Below, in pieces: positions 46,493 through 59,219 of a stretch of DNA of 64,000 nt. Position 1 is the stretch's first letter; each line of letters starts with the position of its first letter. The stretch spans positions 1-64,000 of the forward strand of contig JAKCWG010000461.1 of assembly GCA_021464415.1 (NCBI GenBank), in the 5' to 3' direction. The DNA is from Lonicera japonica (Eukaryota > Streptophyta > Magnoliopsida > Dipsacales > Caprifoliaceae). Below the pieces are notes generated by a model. The model worked only from the letters and a program-made list of their open reading frames with translations. It had not been told where the DNA came from and made no database searches. The position numbers and the translations under genes are program-made.

Positions 46493-49400
46493 ATGCCCCT
46501 CCTCATCTCCAGAGCCCTTGTCTTCTTCCCCCCAAGGGCATTTTCGTCAATGGCCACCTCCTCCACCCCCGTCACCGTTACCTCCAAGTCCCGCCTCAGG
46601 GGCGTCGTCTTCGACATGGACGGAACCCTAACTGTCCCCGTCATTGATTTCCAGGCAATGTACAAAGCCGTACTCGGTGAAGACCGGTACCTCTCCATCA
46701 AATCCAAGAGTCCTTCCGGAATTGACATTTTGCATCACATCGAGAGTTGGAGTCCCGATAAGCAGCAAAAAGCTTACGAAATTATTGCCGATTTCGAGCG
46801 CGTGGGGCTCGATCGCCTCCAGATTATGCCCGGTTAGCCCTAATTTTGACATTCCTATATATAAGTATAACACAGATATCGTGTAACTTGATACAAATAT
46901 TTGTATTGTAAATTTAGTATTTAATTGAATCTGTGTACTGTGAGGCATACACTGTGACATATATTATTTAAGTGGTGTTCGATGAAACAATTGAAAACTG
47001 AAACTGAAAAAATTGTTTGTTTAAGTCTGCAAACTGTATTTGTGTTTGAATATAACACATCTGAAAACTGAATTTTATTTAATATGATAATTTTGCCCAT
47101 ATTAGTTTATTTGATGTGTAAAAACAGAAAAAAATATTTGTACCAATGCTTGCCAGAGATGCTTAAATTCTGTTTTATCTCTCTCTCTTGTGTTTTGAGA
47201 ATACATCAGAAGAAGTATCATCATGAGCACTAGTGCAGATATTGAAAAAGATTAAAAAAAGAGAGTTGTTTTTTCTTATAATTCTTTCAAAAAGTTTTGA
47301 CTGAGAAAATTTGATGGTCTCTTTTGCTTTTTTCATACAAATGTATATATATCTAGTATATGGATTGGGTGAATCTTACAAATAATATATATCTTTAGTA
47401 TATGCAGGGATTGCACTAACACGCTGGTAGTGAATTGGTTTGAAAAACAGGTGGTGTTGAATTGGTTTGAAAGCTTAAATATAAAACACCGGAAAACCTA
47501 TGGAATTCATTATTCAATTCTTCAATATTGTTCTGTACAGTCACAATTCTTCAACATTGCTGTGTATGCAGCACCGTTCTCCCATCATATTCCCCCATCA
47601 TTTTCCGCTTTCAACTAGGTAAGGTGAGAATTCTAGGTAAGGTGGGAAATCTAATAATTCTATGTTTAATCAAACACCCAAATGAATCATAAACAAAGCC
47701 CTAAAAACGAATGAAACACCCAAATTAATCAAGAAGAAGAATGAAGGGAGAGAATAAAGAGTACCTCCGGCGTCTGTGGAAGAGAGAAGAGTGAAGAAGC
47801 TGCAGCGGCGTCGAGTGCGTAGAATGAGAAAAGGAGAAGAGCTGTGTGTTTTTAGGGCGAGAGAAAAATACTACGAGGCATATATTGTTATAGATACAGT
47901 GAGGTGGGAGGTATTGTTTGAGAGATGGATCTATGAGGAGATAATGTGGCAGACACGGTGTGAGACTACTACAGATACTGTGAGGTAGATACCGTGACAT
48001 ATACGATTTCTAGATACAGGGTGTGAGAGACGGATATTGCAACCAGATCTTTCAAAAAAAAAAAGTGAGCGCCCGCATCTTTTAAATATTTTATTGCAGG
48101 AACAGGATCATAAAAGACCCAATATAATAGGGAGGTTGATTTTGAACTGGTTTATTGGCGTTTTTGTGAATTTCTAGACACTATTTATGTTCCTCCACTT
48201 GAGGTTCGATTTTATTTAGTAAATAATCTGAATTATGTGAATGGTGGTTAATTTGTTTAGTTGGCGATTGTAAGTTTTGATGATAATTGGGCTAACAAAC
48301 AACAATTCCGTCTCATAACATCAAATTAACTGTTGAAGGCTGTTGGTTTAAAGCTACCACATTTGAAGTGGGAATCATTTATTGAAATCCAACATTTAAA
48401 CAAGTTTGCAACAGGGAGTTTCATACTCTTGTTAATCCACAGGGAAAAAAGTTGTTTAAAATTACTACTGATCAAAGCTAAGTTGAACTGTAAAGAAAAA
48501 CCTATTGGCCCCAATTGTAACCACTAACAACAGAAAGCTAACTAAACTACGCAATATCATAAATTATGAGCGATCCTTTCCCTTCTGTTCCTCCCCCCCT
48601 TCAAAAGCTGCACTGTGAAGGTGAAGGTATTAGAGTTTGTAAACTAAAACGCAATTAACTATGAACACAAATATGCACAAGTATGAAAATAATCATTGAG
48701 CAATTTAAAACATGAAATATGCCATGGATGTGCATGGGGTTAGATAATCATACAGTTCTTCAGGATTTCCACCATGGACGGGGGAACCCACAATTCCTTC
48801 CAAAGGTATTGAGACCTTGAAAATTCAATGTATTCCAAGTGTCCCAAGCTCAAATACCACACCATCACTAAAAGAAGTGTTTCGAACTACTATGGTGAAC
48901 TGCTATAACGTCATGACATGGGGATACGACTAGGCACCGTGGAGTAACATACAATAATCAACAACAACAACAACAACAACAAGCCTTTATCCCACTAGGT
49001 GGGGTCGGCTACATGGATCAAACGACGCCATAGTGGTCTGTCGTGAATCATATCTCTAGTGAAACCATTCGCCTCTAAATCCTTCTTAATAGTTTCACCT
49101 ATAGTTTTTCTAGGTCTTCCTCTGCCTCTAACAACTAGGCTTCCCTCCATATGATCAACTCTCCTAACCATGGCATCTGCAGGTCTCCTCCATACATGCC
49201 CAAACCATCTAAGTCGAGATTCAACCATCTTTTCTGTGATAGGTGCCACCCCAACTCCCTCTCTGATGGTAACATTCCTGATCTTATCTTTCCTAGTCTT
49301 GCCACTCATCCATCTCAACATTCTCATCTCAGCTACACTTAGTTTATTCTCGTGTTGGCTTTTGACCGCCCAACACTCAGTCCCATACAACATTGCTGGT

Positions 49401-52400
49401 CTAACTGCGGTACGATAGAATTTTCCTTTTAACTTGAGTGGTACCTTTTTATCACATAACACACCCGAAGCTTTCCTCCATTTCAACCATCCTGCTTGAA
49501 TCCGGTGATTTACATCTCCCTCTATCTCCCCATCTTCTTGTATAATGGATCCAAGATACTTAAACCGAGTGACTTGTGGTATGACATTATCCCCAACTTT
49601 TACCTCTAAGTTAGTAGTGCTCCGCCTTTTATTGAACTTGCACTCCATGTATTCTGTCTTACTTCTGCTTAAACGAAAGCCATGCGCTTCTAAATTTTGT
49701 CTCCAAGTTTCCACCTTCCCATTTAGCTCTTCTCTGGACTCACCCACTAGGACAATATCATCTGCAAACAGCATACATCGCGGTGCTGGCTCTTGAATGT
49801 GTTCCGTGAGTACATCCAAGACCAAGGTAAACAGATAAGGGCTCAAAGCTGACCCTTGGTGTAGTCCTATAGTTATAGGAAAATCTTCTGTGGACCCACT
49901 ATGTGTTCTCACACTAGTCATAGCTCCTTCATACATGTCCTTGATAACACGAATATAGGCAATCCTAACCCCTTTCTTCTCTAGGGCTTTCCACAAAATC
50001 TCTCTGGGTACCCTATCGTACGCCTTCTCCAAGTCAATGAAAACCATGTGTAGGTCCTTTTGATCCCTCCGATATTGCTCCATCAAACGCCGCAACAAGT
50101 AAATTGCTTCCATGGTCGACCTTCCGGGCATAAAACCAAATTGATTATCTAAAATGCTGGTTTCTTTTCTTAGTCTCCGCTCAATCACCCTTTCCCATAA
50201 CTTCATAGTATGACTCATGAGTTTAATCCCCCTGTAATTGGCGCAATTTTGTATATCCCCTTTATTCTTATAAATCGGGATTAGGGTGCTTCTCCTCCAT
50301 TCTTCCGGCATCTTCTTTGACCTCAATATCTTGTTGAAAAACCTTGTGAGCCAACCAATGCCTTTATCACCTAGACCCTTCCAAACCTCAATAGGTATAC
50401 TATCTGGCCCAACTGCTTTACCACTATCCATTCGTATCAATGCTTCTTTCACTTCCTTTTCTTGAATTCTGCGATAAAAGGTGAAATTTTGGTCATCCTC
50501 TCGCATGTTCAGCTCATCTCCACATGCTAAAATCTCGTAACCTTCATTAAATAATTTGTGAAAATAGTTCTTCCATCTCTCTTGTATGTCTTGTTCTTTA
50601 ACCAAGACATTACCTTCTTCGTCCTTAATGCATCTCACTTGATCCAAGTCTTTTGTCTTCCTTTCTCGACCTTTAGCAAGTCGGTAAATAGCTTTTTCCC
50701 CAGCTTTGGTGCCTAAAGATTGGTATAATCCATCAAAAGCTTTAGTCCTCGACTCACTCACCGCCTTCTTAGTCTCTTTCTTTGCTTCTTTGTAAGATTC
50801 CCAATTTTTCGCATTCTTACATAGAGACCAAGCTTTAAAGCATTTCCTTTTTACCTTAACTTTATCTTGTACACTATCATCCCACCACCAAGATTCTTTA
50901 TCCCTAGGTCCACACCCTCTTGATTCACCCAGCGTCTCTTTAGCTATCTTCCTGATCCCTCGGCCGCCTTGTCCCACATATCATTTGCGCTTCCGTTTGC
51001 CTCCCAAAACCCTCCCTCCAGCACCTTGTGTTGAAAGATCCTTTGTTTTTCACCCTTCAAATGCCACCATCTAATCCTTGAAACCTTACCTTGGCCCCTT
51101 CTCTTCACTTTCCCCTTAACTCGTATATCCATCACCAGGACTCTATGTTGGGTAGTCAAGCTCTCTCCAGGTATGACTTTACAGTCCATACAACTCTTTC
51201 GATCTCCTTTCCTAAAGAGGAAGAAATCGATCTGCGAGCATGCTGCCCCACTCTTGTATGTGATGAGGTGCTCCTCCCGCTTCTTAAAACATGTATTGGC
51301 AACCATAAGATCATAAGCAGACGATAAATCAAGGGTAGATTTTCCCTCGGTATTTACCACCCCAATGCCATAACCTCCATGCACCCCCCTATAGTTTTCA
51401 GAAGAGCTCCCTACGTGCCCATTCAGATCCCCTCCTAGGAAAATCTTTTCTCTAAGTGGTATATCCTGGATCAAGCCTTCTAAGTCCTCCCAAAATTTTA
51501 TCTTGAGGTGTTCTTCACACCCGACTTGAGGTGCATAAGCACTTATCACATTAAAAGTGTCCTGCTCCACTACGAATTTTAGGGCTAGGATCCTATCTCC
51601 TACCCTCTTTACATCTACAATGTCCTTCTTCCACCATTTGTCGACAATTATACCCACTCCATTTCTCGATTTAACCTTGCCAGTGTACCAAAGCTTAAAA
51701 CCCGAAGTGTCTAATTCCTTCGCCTTAGCTCCAACTCACTTAGTTTCTTGAAGGCACATGAAATTGATCCTCCTCCTGATCATAGTGTCAACTATTTCCA
51801 TCGATTTTCCTGTGAGTGTGCCTATATTCCAAGTCCCAAAACGAATCCTCCTATCATGAACTAGCTTCTTTACCCGCACCCGTTCACAAAGATGTGGGAA
51901 CCCTTGCTTATTTTTCACTACACCCAGGCGGCGATGTAGCGGCCCTTGCTCATTTGTCACTGGACTCGGACGATCCAGCGCGTTGCTTCTGGGCAACGAC
52001 CTAGCATTAACACTCTTATATCGTTTGTCCATGTCATAAAGATTCGACTAAGTTTAACGTTGGCTGCCGACTGCCTAACACAACCCTCCTCCTTTACCCG
52101 GGCTTGGGACCGGCAGCATTGAAGTAACACTGGCGGAGTTGAGTAACATACAATAATCAACTTAATCAATTATATCTCAACATATAACATGGTTTGTATT
52201 TCTGGCCCTAGTGAGAGGTGCAATCTATTATATACACATGCAATTAGTGTACCAACCATTATTAGCATTAGTCAGATTACTTAAACATTAGGTTTCTTTA
52301 GTCTTTTACTCACACATGCTTTCTAGTTTCTACTTTGAAAAACATATTCTTAGAATATTAGAAACATAAACATATCAAGATGAAGTTTCTATCACTAGAA

Positions 52401-55400
52401 TATGGTTTGATGGACACGTCGAAATTTGAATTTTTTTTCATAAGGAGGTCGTAAGGTAGAAACTGAGTTTTTGAATTGTAAAGTACCCAGATCTCAACAG
52501 ATTTAAAACCAAAGATGCTGAGTTCTGGTGTTTTTGGAGGTGAAATGAACAATCATCCTAGAACAATGAGGTATAGACCGAAAGGAGTGTCTGGGCACTT
52601 GGCAAGAAGGAGCTGAGCTATATTTTGCACATATCGATTCTGATCCACATAGTTGTTTATGGATAAGGAAGGCCAACTGATTCAACGACACACCTCACTT
52701 GATGACGCACAAATCCCTCCCTCAGTGGAAAAACTAGCTACACTGATTAATTATGCTTGCCCAGATCTCTGAAAATTTAGCAGTTAAAAGACATTCAACA
52801 CTGCCAAGTCTAATTCTGGACACAACCATTTATCAAACACATGAAATGATCAATGAAGCCATTCTGTATTTAGGGGCTACAATTGCATTCCATTTACAAC
52901 ACATCCATAAAGGACGTTGTGGTTTTAAGTGGTTACCATCTTGAACTTTATCCAATTTTCATAGTCCTCTCTTTCCCTCCGCATGCTCTTTCGTTCCTGA
53001 ACCTCTTAAGTCTTAAGGTATGCATTAAATTGAACTTTTCTCCTGTTTGGATTGGTGTTTTTTGTCCGTTTCCTTCTTTTGGGTGATAAGGGTGTTCATT
53101 ATGAAGTATTATGAGTTTATATTCGCAGTCAGATTTCTTTTGCTTGAGTTCTCTGCATTCTTGTTATATATTCTTTTAATTTGATAAACTCTCTTCCTGA
53201 ATCAGTGCAAAACATTAGGTCAATTAACCTTCAGGTGTAATTGCATAAGAACGCATAGCTCAAAATTTTGAGTGTCCTCAACTTTGTGGGGCCACCTTCA
53301 TATCTGTCCATGTGCCTGGGTGATAGGAAGTTTAATTCACGACTTTGGGGAATATTAAGGTTCTCAAAAAGAAGACTTGGATACCCTGAGCTATAAAAAG
53401 AAGTACTTTTATTGTGAATCTGATACATGTATGGCTTCGTCTTATAGCTTTGAAATTTAATTTTCATAAGACCACCAAATTGCAAACCTTTGACTTCATA
53501 TTAGATATTTCAGATTGATTTCACACGATTCTTGGTAGAATACAAATTGGTACTGCTATATGCTTGGAGTTTGGATTTCTTGTTTTATGTTATGAATGTT
53601 AAACTATGTACTTAGGGCGTAAAGTAAGTTTTTGAGTTGACTGAATATTTTTTGATTGCAAAGTAGTAGTTAGCCATCTCATTTGGTATAACTTGTTTAT
53701 AGCTCCATAATGGTGCAGGTGCATCAGAACTTTGTGGTTTCCTTAACTCCAGGAATATTCGGTAATGTTTCCTTTATGGCAGATCCTTAATATTTTCTCT
53801 TCACAGGGATGTTACTAAGTTAATTAGTTAATAGTGTTTTGAGCCTGTTTGGTAGTTTTCTTGTTAGGCACTGCATTCTTTCCATCTGCCCTTTGTTTTT
53901 CTGTTAAAAAAATTAAATATAATTCTATCAGCTTGGGTGGTTGTGAATAAGTGGCTGTCAAACCCTGCACTACAAGTCTTTGTCATCAAGATAGTTCTTC
54001 CCTTTGTCCTCGTTCGTTTATCTCCAATTTTGAACTTCTTTTAATTTGCTATTTTCTGGGATCCTGAGTAAAACATTTCCACTTTTCTCTGTTTTTGAGA
54101 TATCAAGTGTTAGTTTGGTATTTACTTTACATATGCTAATATATATAGGGTGAATTTCAAGTAAGGTCTTAACTTAAGGACCAAATGGTATGGATTGGGT
54201 GATTTGAGGGCTCAAATAGATGCATTTTTTTAATGAAATTTGGTGGAGACGATCTCCATGATTAATAGATCATCTCCACCAAAATTCATCAACAAATGCA
54301 TCCCTTTGAGCCCTCAAATCACCCAATCCGTAAGATAAGCCGATCCTTACTTGAAATGCACCCAATATATATATACGTATATGTATACTTTGTAAGTTAA
54401 GAACTTAAGATTTTAAGGATACATGACCTGTTGATTTTCTTTGTTTGTAAAGTTTCTCAAGCAAACTTATTGTCTACACCATCCTAACTAAAATATTATA
54501 TACCTATTTGACACAGGAGAACCAATTGACTCAACTTGTGTGTAAGTTAGTTGCATGTGTGAATACATACACTTTTAACCAAGCAAACAGCTGATGTATT
54601 TGTTTTGTGTTAATTAGAAATGCTCCTACTTTCTGCATGGTAGGCGAGATAGTATAGAGGAGATTACGTACATATACGCAAATAGGTGGTGGTCCCCCCT
54701 CCCTGCCCCCCTCGCCTTCCTTCGGAGTCCTGGTTTATATTACTTTTTGTCTATGGGTCAAACTCATTCTTCTTTATCTGACAACTGCACCTATTTCGAG
54801 TCTATATTGTGTATATCTTTTTCCCGGCCCTAAAAGCTTGAGTAATGGGGTTTTCTCTTCGTCAGGAGGGGATTGATCACTCGCAATGTCAAGGAAGCGG
54901 TTGATTTGTTTCATCAACGGTTTGGGGTAATTTTTCAAAACGTTTGTGGTGTGTTAAGGCTGTCTCTTTAACTTGATTCTTCTCTACTCCCTCCATCTCG
55001 AATTATGAGTCCCACGTTGACTTTGGTACTTTTAAGAAAACACTACTTTCAACCTAATGAACGGTCATGAATACAACATTTTTTCTGTTGTGAGGTTTGG
55101 TACATTGATTATGTTCCACGGAAGAAAGTAGGACTCCTAACTTGAGATAGAAGGAGTATATTCATTGTTTATAAGAACTTCTTGTTATGAATTTGAAGTA
55201 CTCAAATTGAGGATTATCTGTATACAATTGTGCTATATAACTTGGTCTTTGTCTTAAAGAATTATTTTGATAGATATATTTTTCCGTTAACTCTATCAAA
55301 GTGGGAAATGTAGTTAATATATATGTATATATATAGATTTAGTAAAGAAAGATGTCAGGGCGACAGTAGTAGATGATGGATACAACTGTCATTATCAAAT

Positions 55401-56927
55401 GAGAAGAAGAAAACTCTTACTGGAGAACCGGTGAGTGAGATGACTTGAATAGAATGTGCAATGTCCTAAATATCTTAAAAGTGTGTTTGGGAACTCCAAT
55501 TTCATGCTTTGTAATTGTAATTCAAGCAAAATTCTTCAAAAATTTCCATGCTTGGAAGCAGTTAGAGCCCCAACATTTGTATTGGTTGTGTTGAGCCAAT
55601 CCTTAGCCCTTTAATACTATAATTGGCTTGACTTATGAACTTGGCTAATTTATAATTGTATCATGAACTAGTAGTGCCTCTCAAATTGGATTTCGCAAAA
55701 CTGTTTTTTTTACCTCATCAAATAAATTTATGGTCCTAGGATGCTCCCTTGAATTTGAAATACCCAGTACTATTTCACAAAATCTCTTCTAGAGTTAATC
55801 ATCTTGAATGGAGGAGGCTTAGAGGAAAATAGGAACAATAAACACAATGATGGCTAGAAGCCTTACTTTTGTCTTTCAAAGAAAAATAATTACAGTCCCT
55901 TGTTCCTCTTAATGTATGCAAGTTGTAAATGTAGCCTTTCAAATTCAAGGGACACCCAACAGTCCCTCAATAAATGCATGAAATCTCTTCCGTAATTTTC
56001 AGCCGAAGTAAATTCCTCTGTCTTAAGGTTATCCCTGTTCCAAATTTTATTGGTCTTCATAATTTGTTAAAATCCAAACCTGTTTACATTTGGAGGGATA
56101 GGCATTCTAATTCCGTCATGTGTGGTCGCTAACTCTCACATCCACATTGTTTTCTCCACAACTGTGACATATATTTGTCAGCGTAACTCATTTTAATTGG
56201 AATACTTGAGATTCTTTTTAATATATATATATATATATAAATATATCTATTGCTACAGATGACTTTCTTTCCGGCACTGAGCAGGGAATTCCGTCCTTAT
56301 AAACCTGACCCAGCTCCACTGCTGCATATCTGTACAACTTGGGAAGTTCAACCTAATGAAGTGATGATGGTTGGAGATAGCCTTAAAGATGACGTGAGCT
56401 ACTTCTTCTCCCTCCTGTTTTTGGAAGAAATATCAAATATTTATCAGATTTGTTTCTAGATGTTATCTTATTAGCATATAATCGAGAAACTCCTCGCCAA
56501 TATCCGCATATTATGAGTCATGGCGTTAAGCTGTTATAAAACTTCACCTTTTTGTTTCCATATTCACAATGTCTTTGATGTATCTATGGAATTTCTTTGG
56601 AGTAATGCTACATGCAAGAAATGCATGTCACCTCATGATTGGGTGAAGACTGGGTCCACAGTATTTCCTGCACATTTTTTTTGCAGCAATTTTCTTTTTT
56701 GAAGGGAAAATTGGTTATTGTGTTTAAGACATGTTTTACTAATCTTACCCACGTTTTTTAAGGTGGCTTGTGGGAAACGAGCAGGAGCGTTCACATGCTT
56801 GCTTGATGAATCAGGTAGGTATGATGCACCTGAATATGCTGCTATTGAATTAAAGCCGGATTACAAGGTATCTTCCCTGGCACAAGTTTATTCTTTGTTG
56901 GAGGCAAATTTTGACTTAACAGCTTAA
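46493..56927 (+). CDS. HAD-superfamily hydrolase, five exons
   Basis: Exons 46493-46832, 53719-53761, 54866-54926, 56259-56393 and 56763-56927 join by GT-AG introns into 247 codons, close to the length I recall for the Arabidopsis protein At2g33255. All four HAD motifs are present: motif [11 protein letters not shown] (nucleophile D41, acid D43), motif II T133 in LITRN, motif III K163 in YKPDP, motif IV GDSLKDD (D188, D192/D193). An insert between motifs I and II suggests a small cap. The family are phosphatases or phosphoglucomutase-like enzymes acting on small phosphorylated substrates; the substrate is unknown. Residues 1-19 (arginine, serine, hydrophobics, no acids) could be an organelle transit peptide. 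A second Met (M20, 46550) has a stronger context and could give a cytosolic 228-residue form. Intron 1 is 6.9 kb, enlarged by an antisense LINE. Intact. Confidence 0.9.
46973..47683. mobile_element. Possible MITE in HAD intron 1
   Basis: GTGGTGTTCGATGAAAC at the left is weakly mirrored by GTTTAATCAAACACCC at the right, a TIR style common in PIF/Harbinger MITEs. Short inner repeats (GTGAATTGGTTTGAAA, CTAGGTAAGGTG) occur twice each. Target duplication unclear. Confidence 0.35.
47700..48010 (-). other. Leader-like sequence in HAD intron 1
   Basis: Read on the minus strand, a C/T-rich stretch ends GACGCCGGAG|GTACTC, looking like a 5' leader exon with donor. The adjoining part has GATACAGTGAGGT / GATACTGTGAGGT repeats. 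No protein frame I trust. Confidence 0.3.
48963..52140 (-). mobile_element. Nearly complete RTE-type LINE retrotransposon, antisense in HAD intron 1
   Basis: A perfect 21-bp target duplication flanks it (48942-48962 and 52141-52161). On the minus strand it ends in a (GTT)n tail rather than poly(A), just after the AGCCGACCCCACCTAGTGGG block, both typical of plant RTE LINEs. The 5' part (GCCGGTCCCAAGCCCGGGTA near 52100) is also a conserved RTE leader. It encodes an endonuclease and a reverse transcriptase with only two visible defects, so it inserted recently on this scale. Confidence 0.92.
48995..52032 (-). pseudogene. RTE LINE polyprotein (AP endonuclease + reverse transcriptase), one stop and one frameshift
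   Basis: From 52032 the frame encodes the endonuclease: [37 protein letters not shown] and [11 protein letters not shown], the last a variant of the usual SDH histidine motif. A TGA at 51733-51735 follows ETK exactly where a Trp (TGG) is expected, so it is one G-to-A change. Near 50957 the loss of one base moves the frame; the second part (50977-48995, 660 codons) carries RT motifs [46 protein letters not shown] and the catalytic FADDIVLV, then [18 protein letters not shown] and a terminal LIHVADPT. Without both defects it would be about 1,000 residues, the RTE norm. It cannot make an intact polyprotein, but the RT half is whole. Confidence 0.93.
52162..53718 (+). other. Remainder of HAD intron 1
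   Basis: Single-copy-looking AT-rich intron sequence ending TGGTGCAG before exon 2. Short frames on both strands (62-84 codons) are not supported by composition or family motifs. Confidence 0.6.
54148..54363. mobile_element. 216-bp foldback MITE in HAD intron 2
   Basis: GGGTGAATTTCAAGTAAGG and the mirrored CCTTACTTGAAATGCACCC bound a nearly complete hairpin: GATTGGGTGATTTGAGGGCT pairs with AGCCCTCAAATCACCCAATC, and GGTGGAGACGATCT with AGATCATCTCCACC. AATATATATA lies on both sides (54138-54147 and 54364-54373), a 10-bp TSD of Mutator size, but low complexity makes this weak. Confidence 0.7.
54987..55156. mobile_element. Stowaway MITE in HAD intron 3
   Basis: CTCCCTCCATCTCGAATTAT at the left and the mirrored AACTTGAGATAGAAGGAG at the right, flanked by TA on both sides (54985-54986 and 55157-55158). 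The CTCCCTCC terminus and TA duplication identify a Stowaway (Tc1/mariner) MITE of 170 bp. Confidence 0.85.
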
Positions 56928-58395
56928 TGCCCTTGAAGTCCTTGAATACAAACTCAAGTTCCTAAAATGGAGACTCAGTTGCGATTTTTTATTTCGGTGT
57001 CGGCTCCTCCTATTTGTGAGTACTTGGTTATTCCGTTTCTTGATTAAAAGAGATTTTGTTGATTGAAGAAATCTCCTAAAGTCGAGGAAAATGGTGGAAA
57101 TAACCGTAGATATTTGCGTTTATATGGAAGAAAAGGCTTTTTCGTCAAATCCAACAAACCACCAAGCATTATTGTTCTGTGAAAAGATTTGTGATTAACA
57201 TATTGGTGCCATTGTTGTAGTTTTTACGTGGCTGATTATGCTTCAATCAAAATGAAATTTAGTGTATTAAATTTCAAGAACAGACATGTGCGTGTATATG
57301 CGCCTGTATTTTAAACGCTATCATTTGGTTGAATTGATATGGATTTTGGTTTTACTGTACTTCACAACCAGGATGCATTTTTGTGTGTGCGCGCTATTAG
57401 TCCAATTAATTGTGTGTGTGATCTGCAGGTTTAAGGCCCTGTTTGGTTAGAGATTTTTGATTTTCCGTGGAACAATTTTAAAATAGGCGGGGTAAAGTGA
57501 ATAATTTTGTTGGTACATTTAAAAACACCCTTTATTATTTGTAAGTTCATTGGTTCAAATCTCATAGCATGCAAGTTCTATTATTTATTTTCAGCATATG
57601 AAAAGTATTTTTATAATTAAATTGAGACACTAAAAATCTTGTCAGTGCTTTATTAATTAATAACATAGAAGTATACATATGTTCTTTTATTACTTTTTTT
57701 AAAAAAATAAAAATAAAAATAAAAATTAGTGGTAGATGGATTTGAGAATAGAATTAAGAATGTGATGAAGGCTAATTAGAAGCAAACTAATATTATTGTA
57801 TAAGTACTTCAACAAGAGTTTAATTATTGTAACTTTCCTCTTCTTTTTTTTTTTCTTCTTTTCTGACAGAAAAGGAAACTAGTATTGTTGTAGAAGTACT
57901 TGAATAAATTAAAGAACAAAATTTTGTGATAGGAGTATTTTCAGTTTCGGTCAAGATAAAAATTAAGAGATTCAAATTCAAACTGAACTTGAAAATTTAG
58001 TTTCGGTGTAGTTTTGATTTCTAAGTTATCTAGACGCTTAGACCCGAATTAACATTTTTGATTCAGTGTTGTTTCAGGTTTATTTAGTTTTCATATATAT
58101 GTTTTTTAAAAAATAAAATTTGCAACATAACTTAGAGAGGGTACTTATGTTTGGCAAAAAAATATTTGTAGATTAAGAGATCTTGTTTATATAGCTTTAG
58201 AAAATTAATCTGCGCCATCAAATTGAATCATGTTGGAAAATTGGTAAGTCGTTTATAGCTTAAATAGGCTGTTTTGTTTTTCATTCTTTTATTGGAGCTC
58301 TTACAATTTGCAGAAGATATAGCTGCGATGGTCTTGTGGATGTGTCACTGCAAAAACTTTGCCTAGCTGGGGATGGAGTTATGTATCATATATAT
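56928..58395. other. HAD 3' flank and intergenic DNA
   Basis: AGGCCCTGTTTGGTTAGAGA (57434) looks like one end of a MITE whose other end was not found. TGGTTCAAATCTCATAG (57551) is B-box-like without an A box. No gene. Confidence 0.5.
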
Positions 58396-58399
58396 ATAT

Positions 58400-58560
58400 A
58401 GTTGATGGGTACATTTTTCATACGGACCGGGATTTTTAGCGACAGTTTTCCATCACGAATACATTGGGAATATGTTTTTAGCGACGGAAAACCGTAGATA
58501 AACGTCCCGGTCTATACGGACTGATCCGCACAAGAAATTTTCCGTATAGTTGATACCTTT
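58400..58560. mobile_element. Small foldback MITE, related to 61685-61835
   Basis: CATACGGACCGGGATTTTTAGC and the mirrored CGTCCCGGTCTATACG bracket two TTTTAGCGAC-like motifs. The right side ends CGGACTGATCCGCACAAGAA, which recurs in altered form at the second copy. No TSD identified. Confidence 0.5.
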
Positions 58561-58974
58561 ATCAGTAAAATATCCTCTTTCTGATTTGAAAACAATCGAT
58601 ATAGAAAGATTTTAGACTACGTATTGCACATGCATAACTAAATGCAAACAATGTGATGAACAATCCATCACTTGATATAATCGTAATTCAATACATGAAC
58701 TAAGATGAAATATAGCACATTTAAAATTATAGGGGTGACCAGCAAAATAGATTATAAATGGTATGAAGCAAACATGAATTACACAAAGTTGTTCGTGTTG
58801 ACTGAATACATTGATATAGAGCAATATATTTCCATATATATAATAGCATAAAGATAAAGAGTAACAGCAAAAAACCTTAAAGTGTTTAAGAGATAATTAG
58901 ACATTGCATTTCCAGCTTCATAAATGATAGACTAATATAAGTGCAATTAAGTAAACAATATTAATTTAGTTCGG

Positions 58975-59219
58975 TTTTGCTAAATGTCACAATTAATTAG
59001 GGTTGTGCCGAATCCGGAAATCGACTGAACCAAACCAAACCGATCGGTTAAAAACCGAACAAAAAAAAAGAAAACCCAAAATCGAAATGAAGAAATTGAA
59101 ACCAAATAGATTTGGTCCGGGTTTCAATTTCTTCATTCCGGTTTTTGGTTTTTTTTGTTTGGTTTAGTGGGTTTCCGGATTCAGCACAACAACCCTAATT
59201 TGTGACATTCAGCAAAAGG
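58975..59219. mobile_element. ~245-bp long-hairpin MITE
   Basis: TTTTGCTAAATGTCACAA at the left pairs with TTGTGACATTCAGCAAAA at the right. The symmetry continues through TTAGGGTTGTGCCGAATCCG / CGGATTCAGCACAACAACCC to a centre near 59110 (GAAGAAATTGAAACC / GGTTTCAATTTCTTC). Almost the whole length can fold into one hairpin. TSD not resolved. Confidence 0.75.

Noticed and set aside
47776..48000. Overlapping frames of 70 (plus) and 91 (minus) codons in HAD intron 1
   Set aside because: Purine/pyrimidine-biased leader-like DNA with no recognisable domain, between two HAD exons. Both frames are likely chance.
49151..51327. Plus-strand frames across the LINE
   Set aside because: They are shadows of the minus-strand endonuclease/RT frame, without motifs.
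57434..57800. MITE beginning AGGCCCTGTTTGGTTAG
   Set aside because: A matching inverted right end and target duplication were not found within a reasonable distance.
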